A DNA stretch of 64,000 bases from Planctomycetota bacterium. Its GTDB lineage: Bacteria > Planctomycetota > Phycisphaerae > UBA1845 > UTPLA1. Shown piece after piece: positions 53,549-62,162 of this stretch (position 1 is its first letter; each line of letters opens with the position of its first letter). The stretch spans positions 62,001 through 126,000 of the forward strand of contig JAATGM010000002.1 of assembly GCA_015654675.1 (NCBI GenBank). Reading direction: 5' to 3'. Under the pieces are notes generated by a model, which had not been told where the DNA came from, ran no database searches, and saw only the letters and a program-made list of their open reading frames with translations. The translations under genes and the position numbers were made by a program.

Positions 53549-54685
53549 ATGTCGCGAATCACACCTCTTCGAACGCTTCTGAACGACAACACTATCGTGG
53601 CGGCGGAGGCGCTGATTGAGCGCTTGCCGGACGCGGAGGCCGGGGCGGATGCGGTCCGATGCTTTGCGTGCGGGCATCGATGTCTGGTGAAGGAAGGGCG
53701 GGCTGGGGTTTGCCGGGTGCGGTTCAATCGCGGCGGGGAGCTGCGCGTGCCGGGCGGGTATGTGGCGGGAGTGCAGATCGACCCGATTGAGAAGAAGCCG
53801 TTCTATCATGCGTTTCCGGGGCGGGATGCGCTCTCGTTCGGGATGCTGGGGTGCGATTTTCATTGCGGGTATTGCCAGAACTGGGTGACGAGCCAGGCGC
53901 TGCGGGATGACAAGGCGCTGGCGCAGCCGGATTTTGTTTCGCCGGAGCAACTGGCTGAGTTGGCGGTGCGGCATGGGGCGCCGGTGGTGGTTTCGACTTA
54001 CAACGAGCCATTGATCACGTCGGAGTGGGCGGTGGAGGTTTTCAAGCGGGCGCGGGAGCGCGGGCTGGTTTGCGGCTATGTGAGCAACGGGAATGGGACG
54101 CCGCAGGTGCTGGAGTTCATCCGGCCTTACGTGGATTTGTACAAGGTGGATTTGAAGGGGTTTGATGATAAGCATTATCGCGAGCTGGGGGGAGTGCTGG
54201 CGAATGTTTTGGAGACGATCAAGCTGCTGAAAAAGATGGATTTCTGGATGGAAATCGTGACGCTGGTGATTCCGGCGTTCAATGATTCGGATTTCGAGCT
54301 AAAGGGGATCGCGGAGTTTGTCGCTTCGGTGTCCGTGGATATTCCGTGGCATATCACGGCGTTTCATCCGGATTACAAGATGGATAAGACGCCGGCGACG
54401 CCGGTTTCGACGCTGCTGCGGGCTTATGAGTTTGGGAAGGCGGCGGGGTTGCGGTATTGCTATCCGGGGAATGTACATGGGCGGGTGGGGACGCGCGAGA
54501 ACACTTACTGCGCGGCGTGCGGGGAATTGCTGATCCGACGGACGGGGTTTTACGTGGAGGAGAATCGGATGGGGGCGGGCGGGACGTGTCCGAAATGCGG
54601 GGTGCGGACGCCGGGGGTTTGGGAGGCGGCGGCGCCGCGCGAGTCGGATGGGACGGGGATTCCGAGGCGCGTGGCGATCAGATGA
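53549..54685 (+). CDS. amrS: AmmeMemoRadiSam system radical SAM enzyme
   Basis: A 378-residue radical SAM protein of the AmrS family. The [4Fe-4S]-SAM cluster cysteines are C102-x3-C106-x2-C109 in GCDFHCGYCQN. Additional Cys groups at the N-terminus (CFACGHRC, GVC) and the C-terminus (CAACG, CPKCG) look like zinc or auxiliary-cluster ligands. Family features include IDPIEKKPFYHAFPG, STYNEPLI, YVDLYKVDLKGF and WHITAFHPDYKM. The substrate is unknown. Its usual partners, AMMECR1 and MEMO1 homologues, are not in this window. Length and motifs are normal. Confidence 0.93.
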   Translation: MSRITPLRTLLNDNTIVAAEALIERLPDAEAGADAVRCFACGHRCLVKEGRAGVCRVRFNRGGELRVPGGYVAGVQIDPIEKKPFYHAFPGRDALSFGMLGCDFHCGYCQNWVTSQALRDDKALAQPDFVSPEQLAELAVRHGAPVVVSTYNEPLITSEWAVEVFKRARERGLVCGYVSNGNGTPQVLEFIRPYVDLYKVDLKGFDDKHYRELGGVLANVLETIKLLKKMDFWMEIVTLVIPAFNDSDFELKGIAEFVASVSVDIPWHITAFHPDYKMDKTPATPVSTLLRAYEFGKAAGLRYCYPGNVHGRVGTRENTYCAACGELLIRRTGFYVEENRMGAGGTCPKCGVRTPGVWEAAAPRESDGTGIPRRVAIR

Positions 54686-54691
54686 TGTTGC

Positions 54692-55372
54692 CTATTTCGG
54701 TTGCGCGGCCGGCGCCTTGGTATGGTTGGCCGGCGAGGCGATAAAGTGCGTGGTGATGTTGTCGAACATTTCGTTGCGGGCGTTGCCGGTTGGGCAGTGA
54801 TTGACGAAAACGTGGGATTCAATCTGATCTTCCAGGGATCGGGTTAGTTTCTGAAGTGTCACCATTATTGAGTCGCCGCCAATCAGAGAGACACTTGCGG
54901 CGTTGAATGGATTTTCGTTGGGGCGGGTGGTCAGGATGCCGCTTGCAATCCAGTTGCCCTTTTGGGCAGACGTGATCTGGCCAGCAGGACAGCGGCCGAA
55001 GGCCATTCGGTATTCGCGCGATTTTCCATCCGGGGACAGGCACTCCAGCGCGAGGCCGATGAAACGGTTGGATTGAGGGCTTCGCGCGTCCTGAACCGCG
55101 GCGGCGATGCCGATTACTTCTCCGACGATTTGGTCTAGGCCGAGGTCGATCGATTGGGCGTGCTCGGCGCAGCCGATTTGCAGGCGGAGGCCGTGGTTGT
55201 TGGGGCCGGGTTGGAAGGTCCAAGTCTTACCGTCGACCATGATCACGGCCGTGCGCGGCAGATAGCTGACGCCGGTGGGCTGCGGATCGGATAGGGTGCG
55301 AGTTGGTTGGGTGGTCGGGTTTGGCGTGGCGGCGAGGCAGATGGCGATCAGGGCATAAATGGAAGCGTGCAT
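54692..55372 (-). CDS. Secreted hypothetical protein
   Basis: A 226-residue protein with a signal peptide (MHASIYALIAICLAATP) and a Thr/Pro-rich start to the mature chain. The rest is beta-rich with segments VMVDG-like KTWTFQPGPNN, GLRLQIGCAEHAQSIDLGLDQ and FGRCPAGQIT, and four cysteines (CAEH, CLSPD, GRCP, NHCP) that could form disulfides. No family recognised. GGAGG lies 7 bases before the ATG at 55372. It is convergent with amrS across 6 bases and begins 26 bases after the stop of the cysteine desulfurase gene. Confidence 0.75.
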   Translation of the reverse strand: MHASIYALIAICLAATPNPTTQPTRTLSDPQPTGVSYLPRTAVIMVDGKTWTFQPGPNNHGLRLQIGCAEHAQSIDLGLDQIVGEVIGIAAAVQDARSPQSNRFIGLALECLSPDGKSREYRMAFGRCPAGQITSAQKGNWIASGILTTRPNENPFNAASVSLIGGDSIMVTLQKLTRSLEDQIESHVFVNHCPTGNARNEMFDNITTHFIASPANHTKAPAAQPK

Positions 55373-55398
55373 GGGGGTACCTCCAATTATCAAGTCAA

Positions 55399-56550
55399 TT
55401 ATGTCACCGTCGAGAGAGCGGCCAGGCGGGAGAGCAGGGCCGGCAACTGGTTCAGGGTTGCATCGACTTCGGCTTGCGTTGAGTAGCGCGACAAGCTGAA
55501 GCGGACGGCGCCGTGGGCTATTCGTTCGTTGATTTGCATGGCTTTGAGGACGTGGGATGGTTCGAGAGAACCGCTGCTGCAGGCGGCGCCGCTGCTGGCG
55601 GCGATGCCGGCTTCGCTGAGGGCGATGAGGATGGCTTCGGCCTCCAGCGCTTCGAAGCCGATGTTGGTCGTGTTGTTGAGGCGGTTGGTTTTGTCGCCGT
55701 TGATGTGGGCGTAGTCGAATCGTTCTAGGATGCCGGATTCGAGCTGGTCGCGCAGGGCGGCGATTGTTCGCTGAGTTTCCGGCGTCTCGTGGCGGGCGAG
55801 TTCGGCGGCTGCGCCGAAGCCGACGATGCCTGCTACGTTTTCGGTTCCGGGGCGGATGTCGCGTTCCTGGTGACCGCCGATGGTCATGCTGCGGAGGCGG
55901 ACGCCGCGCTTCATGAAAAGGGCGCCGACCCCCTTGGGCCCGTGGATCTTGTGGGCTGAGAGGGACATGAGCGCGATTGGCATGGCGCGGACGTCGATCT
56001 GGATCTTTCCGAGCGACTGCACGGCATCGACATGAAGCGGGACGCCGCGCTGGGCGGCGATCTGGGCGACTTTGTCGATGGGGAAAATCACGCCGGTTTC
56101 GTTGTTGGCGTGCATGACGCTGGCGATGGCGGTGTCGTCGGTCAGGGCGGCGGCGAAGGCGCCGAGGTCGAGGCGGCCTTGCTGATCGACGCCGACGTAT
56201 GTGACACGGTAGCCCTGCTTTTCGAGGCGCTCGGCGGTGTTGATGACGGCGGAGTGCTCGACGGGGGTGGTGACGATGTGCTTCTTTGTCGGATAGGCGG
56301 CGAGGGTGCCGAGGATGGCCAGGTTGTCGGACTCGGTGCCGCCGCTGGTGAAGACGATTTCGCGCGGAAGGGCGTGGATGAGATTGGCCACCTGTTCGCG
56401 GGCCTGTTCGATGGCGTGCTGGGCCGACTGGCCGAAGGCGTGGAGACTGGATGGATTGCCGTAGCTGTCGGTGAGATGGGGGAGCATCGCCTCGACGACT
56501 TCGGGGGCCGAGCGGGTGGTGGCGTTATTGTCGAGATAAATGCAGTCCAC
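55399..56550 (-). CDS. Cysteine desulfurase (NifS/IscS class)
   Basis: PLP enzyme that removes sulfur from cysteine for Fe-S clusters and tRNA thiolation. The 383 residues match the IscS/NifS length: the N-terminal IYLDNNATT, TSGGTESDNLA, the PLP Lys201 in SLSAHKIHGPKG, the GGHQERDIRPGTEN loop and the active-site Cys324 in SSGAACSSGSLEPSHVL. It is divergent from the YrdC-phosphatase gene. No IscU or IscA gene lies nearby, so NifS, IscS or tRNA-specific use cannot be decided. Confidence 0.95.
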   Translation of the reverse strand: MDCIYLDNNATTRSAPEVVEAMLPHLTDSYGNPSSLHAFGQSAQHAIEQAREQVANLIHALPREIVFTSGGTESDNLAILGTLAAYPTKKHIVTTPVEHSAVINTAERLEKQGYRVTYVGVDQQGRLDLGAFAAALTDDTAIASVMHANNETGVIFPIDKVAQIAAQRGVPLHVDAVQSLGKIQIDVRAMPIALMSLSAHKIHGPKGVGALFMKRGVRLRSMTIGGHQERDIRPGTENVAGIVGFGAAAELARHETPETQRTIAALRDQLESGILERFDYAHINGDKTNRLNNTTNIGFEALEAEAILIALSEAGIAASSGAACSSGSLEPSHVLKAMQINERIAHGAVRFSLSRYSTQAEVDATLNQLPALLSRLAALSTVT

Positions 56551-56631
56551 GGCCTCCTATTATAGCGAATGCGACACGCGTGGAAGATTTCTTGACCGCG
56601 CGGCGCGGCAGTTCGATAATCGGCCGGCCGA

Positions 56632-57756
56632 ATGAAAACCGATCTTGTGCGAATTAACTTCGAGAACAATCTGAGCGCGGAGACGGCGACAGCGCGCGAG
56701 GCGCTGGCGGCCGGGAAGCTGGTCGCATTTCCCACAGAGACGGTTTACGGCGTGGCGGCGAACGCGGCGATTCCGGAGAGCGTTGCACGATTGCGGGAAT
56801 TGAAGGGCGTGACTCGACCGAAGCCATTTACGGTGCATGTCGCACGGCGGACGGACGTTGAGCGATATGTGCCGCATTTATCCGCGGTCGGGCGGCGGCT
56901 TGTGGGGAAAGGATGGCCGGGACCCCTCACGCTTGTTTTTCAGGTTGAGCAGCCGAGCGAATCCGCAGTTTACGGGCAGATGTCGCCTGAGGTGATTGAC
57001 GCGGTTTTCGGAGACCGGAGCGTCGGAATTCGGTGTCCCGCAGATCATGTGTTTACAGCGATGATGGGGGAGGGTTCCGCGCCGATCGTCGCGTCGAGCG
57101 CGAATCGTGTCGGCCGACCCGCGCCCGTTACCGGTGATGAAGCGATGGCTGAGATGGAGGGGTTGGCGGACATCGTGATCGATGCGGGCCGGACGAAGTA
57201 TGGCCGGCCTTCGACGGTGCTGGAACTGAACGGACAAGGTTATCGGATATCGCGGATCGGGGTGTACGACGATCGGACCGTTCGTCGTTTGGCGGCGTAC
57301 ACCATGCTCTTTGTTTGCAGCGGGAACACATGCCGGTCTCCCATGGCGGAGGCGCTGGCACGCAACATGGTTGCGAAACGATTGGGATGCGACGAAAACG
57401 GCCTGGTGGATCGGGGGATCGTCATGGCGTCGGCGGGAACACAGGGATTTCCGGGCGCTCCGGCGTCGATTGAAGGCATCGAGGTACTCCGCGAGCGCGG
57501 CATCGACATGAGCGCGCATCGATCGCGGCCGGTTACGGCCGAACTGTTGCAGTCGGCGGACCGTATCTACGCGATGACCGGCAGCCATCTTTCCGCGATC
57601 GCGGATGTGTCGCCGGAGGCCGCGGGGCGGGCCTCGTTGTTGGATCCCGGCGGCGAGATCGCCGATCCGGTCGGCGGAACTCGGCAGGATTACGAGGAAT
57701 GCGCGAATCAAATCGCCGCGGCGTTGGAGCAGCGGCTGGCGGAGGCGCCGATATGA
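56632..57756 (+). CDS. YrdC/Sua5 (TsaC) fused to low-molecular-weight phosphatase of YwlE type
   Basis: A 374-residue fusion. Residues 15-215 are a YrdC/Sua5 L-threonylcarbamoyladenylate synthase domain (AGKLVAFPTETVYGVAANA, KGVTRPKPFTVHV, GPLTLVF, APIVASSANRVGRPAP), the first step of tRNA t6A modification. Residues 223-370 are a low-molecular-weight phosphatase domain with the P-loop VCSGNTCRSPMAE (Cys229, Arg235) and the general acid Asp345 in ADPVGG. Thr233 occupies the position where the arginine phosphatase YwlE has Thr and tyrosine phosphatases usually have Ile, which points to phosphoarginine as substrate. The stop codon overlaps the rpiB start (ATGA). Each domain is of normal length. 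Confidence 0.9.
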   Translation: MKTDLVRINFENNLSAETATAREALAAGKLVAFPTETVYGVAANAAIPESVARLRELKGVTRPKPFTVHVARRTDVERYVPHLSAVGRRLVGKGWPGPLTLVFQVEQPSESAVYGQMSPEVIDAVFGDRSVGIRCPADHVFTAMMGEGSAPIVASSANRVGRPAPVTGDEAMAEMEGLADIVIDAGRTKYGRPSTVLELNGQGYRISRIGVYDDRTVRRLAAYTMLFVCSGNTCRSPMAEALARNMVAKRLGCDENGLVDRGIVMASAGTQGFPGAPASIEGIEVLRERGIDMSAHRSRPVTAELLQSADRIYAMTGSHLSAIADVSPEAAGRASLLDPGGEIADPVGGTRQDYEECANQIAAALEQRLAEAPI

Positions 57757-58214
57757 AGATTGCGATAGGTGCGGATCACCGTGGGTATTCGGCCAAGGAG
57801 CGAATGAAGGCGTTTTTGCAGGACGCGGGACACGTGGTGCTCGACTTCGGGACGGAAAGCAATCGTCCTTATGACTATCCGGACTCGGCGTATCCGGCGG
57901 CGCGGGGCGTCGTCGAAGGGAAGGCCGACCTCGGGATCCTGTTTTGCGGGACCGGCATCGGCATGTCGATCGCGGCGAACAAGGTGCATGGGGTGCGGGC
58001 GGCTTTGTGCCATGACGAGTTGACGACGGAAATGGCGCGGCGGCATAACAACGCGAATGTGCTTTGTTTGCCGGCAGATCTGATCGGCGAGGCGCTGATG
58101 AAGCGCATGGTCGAGGTGTGGCTGAAGACCGTGTTCGAGGGTGGCCGGCACGAGCAGCGAATCAAGAAGGTGGGGGGAATCGAAAAGGATCAGGACGGAA
58201 AGCACGCGAGCTGA
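57753..58214 (+). CDS. rpiB: Ribose 5-phosphate isomerase B
   Basis: Converts ribulose 5-phosphate to ribose 5-phosphate in the pentose phosphate pathway. The 153 residues match the RpiB/LacAB family: IAIGADHRGYSAKERMKAFL, the substrate pocket LFCGTGIGMSIAANKVHGVRAALCHD and HNNANVLCLPADLIG. The start at 57753 is embedded in the ATGA overlap with the preceding gene, so the pair is translationally coupled. Confidence 0.96.
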   Translation: MKIAIGADHRGYSAKERMKAFLQDAGHVVLDFGTESNRPYDYPDSAYPAARGVVEGKADLGILFCGTGIGMSIAANKVHGVRAALCHDELTTEMARRHNNANVLCLPADLIGEALMKRMVEVWLKTVFEGGRHEQRIKKVGGIEKDQDGKHAS

Positions 58215-58229
58215 GTGTCGGCGGCACGT

Positions 58230-60926
58230 TTACCCGGCGTTCATGGCATGTGTCGTTGATGCTTCCGGCTTCTTCTCCGGGGGTTCGAGCTTTTCCAGGC
58301 GGCGACGCAGGTCGTCATTCTGCTTTTTCATTTTTTCGACATCGTCGCGGAGGGATTTAACGGCGGCGGGTTCCTGCTGCTTGGAGCGGATTGAATTCAG
58401 CGCGGTGTCTACTTCTCGGGCAATTTCTTCCTGCGTAATTCGGCCACCGCCGCGGCCCGACTTTGCGCGGGCCTGCAGCGCGGAGATGGATTTTTCGTCG
58501 CCGAGTTCGCCGAGCGCGGAGATTGCGGCGCGGACGGCCATTGGCTGCGAATCGTCGAGGAGTTTTTCGAGGAAGGCGCGGGCCTTCGCTTTGCCGGCAT
58601 CGTCGGACATTCGACCGAAACGGCCGACGAGGCGGATGGCCTGCGGGCGGGTGCGGAAACGGTTTCCGTAGGCGGCGAGTTTCATGGCGGCGTCGAGACC
58701 GCGCGGGTCTTCCAAGTCGGCGAGCGCGTTAAGAGACGATAGTGTGAGGCGATCGTAGCGGGTCGGTCGGGTCAAATTGGCGAGAATGATGTCGGCGGCG
58801 GAGGCAGCGCGGGCATCGCCGAGGGCCTCTGTCGCGGATTCTTCAACGCCATAGCTTGGATCGGATTTGGCGAAGCGGGCGAGGCAATCGATGGCAGCGG
58901 CGTTGTAACGATAATTTCCCAGGGCAGTGACGGCGGCGCGGCGAACCCGAGGATTCTCAATTCCCTTGCCCGATGTCAGGGCTTGAATGAGCGCGTCGCG
59001 GGCTGCGTCAGCGGATGCGCGGCCGAGGGCGGTGGCGGCAGCGCTGCGAACCATCCAAAACTCGGAATCGTTGGTCAGGCAGGCCGTGAGCGCGGGGACG
59101 TCGGCGGGCTTTAAGTCTTCCGCGAGGGCGTTGGCGGCATCCATTCGTGAGACTGCGGTGGGGCCGCTCTTGAGCGCGGTAATGCGCATTTTTCGGGGGA
59201 GATCAACCGTCATTTTGGCCAGGAGGCCGGCGTGAGGGTCGAGGCAGACCAGCGTTGGTTCGGATTCGAAGGCCTGTTTGAATGTGGCTTTACGCGTGGC
59301 GAGGTCGAAGGTGACGGTTTCGCCTTTGCCATCGTTTTCAAAATAGATGTCGATGGGGACGGCAAAGGCGGGCGTCTTTGCGTCGATCTGCTGTGTCTGG
59401 GTGAACTTGAGTTCGGCTGTTTTGCGATCCGCATCCCAACTGTAGGCGACTTTGATAACCGGCGTGCCCGGGCGATAACAATATTCCTGGAAGAATTGTT
59501 CGAGCGACCGGCCGCTGACTTCCTCCATGACGTGGCGAAAGTCGTCGGTTTCGACGCTGCGCGCGGCGAAGCGCTTGGTGTATTCCTGCATTCCTTTCCA
59601 GAAGATTTCGTCGCCGAGGATGTGGCGGAGCATGGCGAGGACGGAGCTGCCCTTGCTGTAGGCGAGCGAGCCCTTGTGGCCGAAGGGCTCCCATTCCTTT
59701 TCATAGTCGCGATAGACGAGCGGGTCGGGCGACTCGGGTTTGTCGGCGTCGGCGACGCGGTTGTAGCTGTTGCGGAAGGTGCATTCGTACCAGTCGCGGC
59801 CCTTGTCGTGCTCGAACCAGACTTCGTCCATGAAAGTGGCGAAGCCCTCGTTGAGCCAGATGTGGGCCCAGGTGCGACAGGTCAGGAGGTCGCCAAACCA
59901 CTGGTGTGCAAGTTCGTGGGCGATGAGGCCGTCGGCATCGCCGTCGAGTTTGGCGCGTTCGTCTACCAGACAAGTTTCCACGAGCGTTGTGGCGGAAATG
60001 TTTTCCATGCCGCCTGATTCGAAGTTGGGGACGACGACCTGGGCATACTTCGCGTAGGGATACTTTACGCCGGTGAGCTTTCCGAAAAGGGCGATCATTT
60101 TGGGGGTGTTGGCAAAGGTGCGGCGGGTGTCGGCGGACCACTGCTTTGGGACCCAGTATTCGACCGGCAGGCCATCGGCGTCGTCGGTTACGACGTCAAA
60201 GTCGCCGACCGCGAGGGACGCGAGGTAGGCAACGTGGGGAATATCCTGGCGATAGTGAAAGGTGTGGGACTTGCCGTCGGACTCGTCGCGACGCTCGATC
60301 AGCTTGCCGTTGGACAGTGCTTTGATCGCTTTGGGAACGGTGACGGAAAGCTCGGTCGTGAATTTGACGTTCGGCGAGTCGTGTGCCGGGAACCAATAAC
60401 GGTTCGTTTCGGTCTGGCCCTGCGTGTGGAGACTGACCGGGCGATTCGGATAGGCCGGATCGGGCGGGACGAAGATCATGCCTCCGTTCGGGTCGCTGAC
60501 ACGATAGTGGATAGTGACGGTGGTGTCGGCGTCGGTGGGCAGCTCGGCGGGCGGGACGATGGTGAGGCGGGTGTCGTCGTAGGAAAAGTTGGCCGGCTTG
60601 CCGTTGAGTTCGACGGCGATGTCGTAGAAATCGACCGCATCAAGCTCGATGGTGCGGACGTGCGGACCGATGGCGCGGAGGGTGTATTCGGCCGAGGCGA
60701 CGAAGGTCTTGGCGGCCAGGTCTTCGAACTTGAGATTGAGCCGCAGATGCTTGTATTCGACGCGCGGGTCGCGTGGGTATTGGACAGTGTCCTGGCCCGA
60801 ACGAGATTCGAAGGTCCGCGGCGCGGCCGACGCGGCGAATGCACGCCCGCAATCGAGTTCGCCGGCTCCGGCAGTCGAAGGAAACAGAGTCGTGAGTATT
60901 GCCGCTGCCGCGATGAAAGATCGCAT
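58230..60926 (-). CDS. Exported M1-family aminopeptidase with HEAT repeats
   Basis: An 898-residue zinc aminopeptidase. Signal peptide MRSFIAAAAILTTLFPSTAG then AGELDCG; the M1 N-terminal beta domain follows to about residue 230. The catalytic domain has the substrate motif GGMENIS and the zinc motif HELAHQWFGD (His337, Glu338, His341) with the downstream Glu in NEGFATF. After about residue 560 come HEAT-like repeats (for example VRSAAATALGRASADAARDALI, VRRAAVTALGNYRYN, VRAAISALGELGDEKSISAL). A C-terminal coiled coil follows (SLRDDVEKMKKQNDDLRRRLEKL). The ATG at 60926 has GAGG upstream; the longer ORF to 61118 would overlap thiE. It is convergent with rpiB. Confidence 0.9.
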   Translation of the reverse strand: MRSFIAAAAILTTLFPSTAGAGELDCGRAFAASAAPRTFESRSGQDTVQYPRDPRVEYKHLRLNLKFEDLAAKTFVASAEYTLRAIGPHVRTIELDAVDFYDIAVELNGKPANFSYDDTRLTIVPPAELPTDADTTVTIHYRVSDPNGGMIFVPPDPAYPNRPVSLHTQGQTETNRYWFPAHDSPNVKFTTELSVTVPKAIKALSNGKLIERRDESDGKSHTFHYRQDIPHVAYLASLAVGDFDVVTDDADGLPVEYWVPKQWSADTRRTFANTPKMIALFGKLTGVKYPYAKYAQVVVPNFESGGMENISATTLVETCLVDERAKLDGDADGLIAHELAHQWFGDLLTCRTWAHIWLNEGFATFMDEVWFEHDKGRDWYECTFRNSYNRVADADKPESPDPLVYRDYEKEWEPFGHKGSLAYSKGSSVLAMLRHILGDEIFWKGMQEYTKRFAARSVETDDFRHVMEEVSGRSLEQFFQEYCYRPGTPVIKVAYSWDADRKTAELKFTQTQQIDAKTPAFAVPIDIYFENDGKGETVTFDLATRKATFKQAFESEPTLVCLDPHAGLLAKMTVDLPRKMRITALKSGPTAVSRMDAANALAEDLKPADVPALTACLTNDSEFWMVRSAAATALGRASADAARDALIQALTSGKGIENPRVRRAAVTALGNYRYNAAAIDCLARFAKSDPSYGVEESATEALGDARAASAADIILANLTRPTRYDRLTLSSLNALADLEDPRGLDAAMKLAAYGNRFRTRPQAIRLVGRFGRMSDDAGKAKARAFLEKLLDDSQPMAVRAAISALGELGDEKSISALQARAKSGRGGGRITQEEIAREVDTALNSIRSKQQEPAAVKSLRDDVEKMKKQNDDLRRRLEKLEPPEKKPEASTTHAMNAG

Positions 60927-60991
60927 GGGGCCTCGCATTCGGAAATGTGATCGCGACCGCTTGAATCGGGCCGCTCGCCTCGCCAGGGACA

Positions 60992-62068
60992 TCAGCGTAG
61001 GGCTGGCGGAGCCGGATCGCAAGCGGTTCGGGGTGCGGGCTCCATCGCGGCGAGCAATTCGCGGCAGGCGTTTGCGGGGTCGTCGGCGGCGATAACGGCC
61101 TGACAGACGGCGACGCACGCGACGCGGCGCTGGAGCAGCGCGGGGAGCGTTGCGGGGGTGATTCCGCCGATTGCGACGATGGGGCGGGTCGTCAGCTCGA
61201 TGGCGGCGGTGGCGAGCGGCGGGCCGGGCGTTTCTGAAGCGGGTTTGGTGGCGGAGGAGAACATCGGGCCAACGGCGATGTAGTCGGCGTTGTTGGCGTC
61301 GGCGCGGCGGACCTGGTCGATGGAGTGAGTGCTAAGACCGACGATGATGCGCGGGCCGGCGATTCGACGGGCGTCGGAAATTGAGAGGTCTTCGTGGCCG
61401 AGATGAACGGCGTCGGCCGCGGCGAGGCGGGCGATGTCGGGGCGATCGTTGACGACGACGGCGACTCCATTGTCGTGAGCGAGACGGCAGAGGCGCAAGG
61501 CGCGGTTCAGCAGTTCGCGATCGGGAAGTGTCTTTTCACGGAGCTGGAGGACCTCGGCGCCACCATCGATGGCGACGCGGGCGACTTCGAGCCAGGGTTT
61601 AGAGCAGAGGGACTCGGTGATGAGGACGTGCAAGCGGGCTTTGAGCAGACGCTGAGTGATGGGAGAGCGGGCAAAGAGGGCCTGCTCAACGTCGTAGATC
61701 TGATAGCGAAGCTGCTCGAACCTGGAGGCGAGGTGCGGGTCGACCAGCTTGGAGTATTCTTCGAGCGAACGAAGGGCCTCGGCGGCGCGCTTGGCGGCGG
61801 CCGTCGCGATGTCGGCAGGGGTGGAGCGTTGGGATTCCTGGGGTGTCGAGATAGTGGTGCCGGTGTCGCCGGCCACATCGCGTCCGGCGAGGAGTTCGGC
61901 GGCGGGGAGTTCGCGGGCAAAAGAGGTTAGGTCGTGCCGCAGGCGCTTGGTGCGTTCGCACAGATTGGCGTCATTGAGGGCAAATCGTGCGTGGTCCTCG
62001 AGGACGCGCAATGCCTCGCGGGTGCGGTTCAGGTTGGCGTCGAGGATTCGGGCGACTTCGGGTTCCAT
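60992..62068 (-). CDS. thiE: Thiamine-phosphate synthase with N-terminal ThiD2-like domain
   Basis: A 358-residue fusion in thiamine synthesis. Residues 1-130 resemble the ThiD2 domain (RILDANLNRTREALRVLEDHARF, LCERTKRLRHDL, ATAAAKRAAEALRSLEEYSK). ThiE, which joins HMP-PP and HET-P to thiamine phosphate, spans about 150-345: GGAEVLQLREKTLPDRELL, VVVNDRPDIARLAAADAVHLGHEDL, GLSTHS, ADYIAVGPMFSSATK and PIVAIGGITPATLP. The last 15 residues are Pro/Ala-rich. I chose ATG 62068; ATGs at 62077 and 62080 are equally possible. The frame extends upstream to 62488 but that part looks non-coding. The aminopeptidase gene follows after 65 bases. Confidence 0.92.
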   Translation of the reverse strand: MEPEVARILDANLNRTREALRVLEDHARFALNDANLCERTKRLRHDLTSFARELPAAELLAGRDVAGDTGTTISTPQESQRSTPADIATAAAKRAAEALRSLEEYSKLVDPHLASRFEQLRYQIYDVEQALFARSPITQRLLKARLHVLITESLCSKPWLEVARVAIDGGAEVLQLREKTLPDRELLNRALRLCRLAHDNGVAVVVNDRPDIARLAAADAVHLGHEDLSISDARRIAGPRIIVGLSTHSIDQVRRADANNADYIAVGPMFSSATKPASETPGPPLATAAIELTTRPIVAIGGITPATLPALLQRRVACVAVCQAVIAADDPANACRELLAAMEPAPRTACDPAPPALR

Positions 62069-62162
62069 GAAAATCATCATAAACGAGTCAGATGTCGTGG
62101 CCAGTGCGCAAGGTGCAAGATAGAATAGGTCGCAGTGGGTGATGCGACGTTGGGTGGAACCC

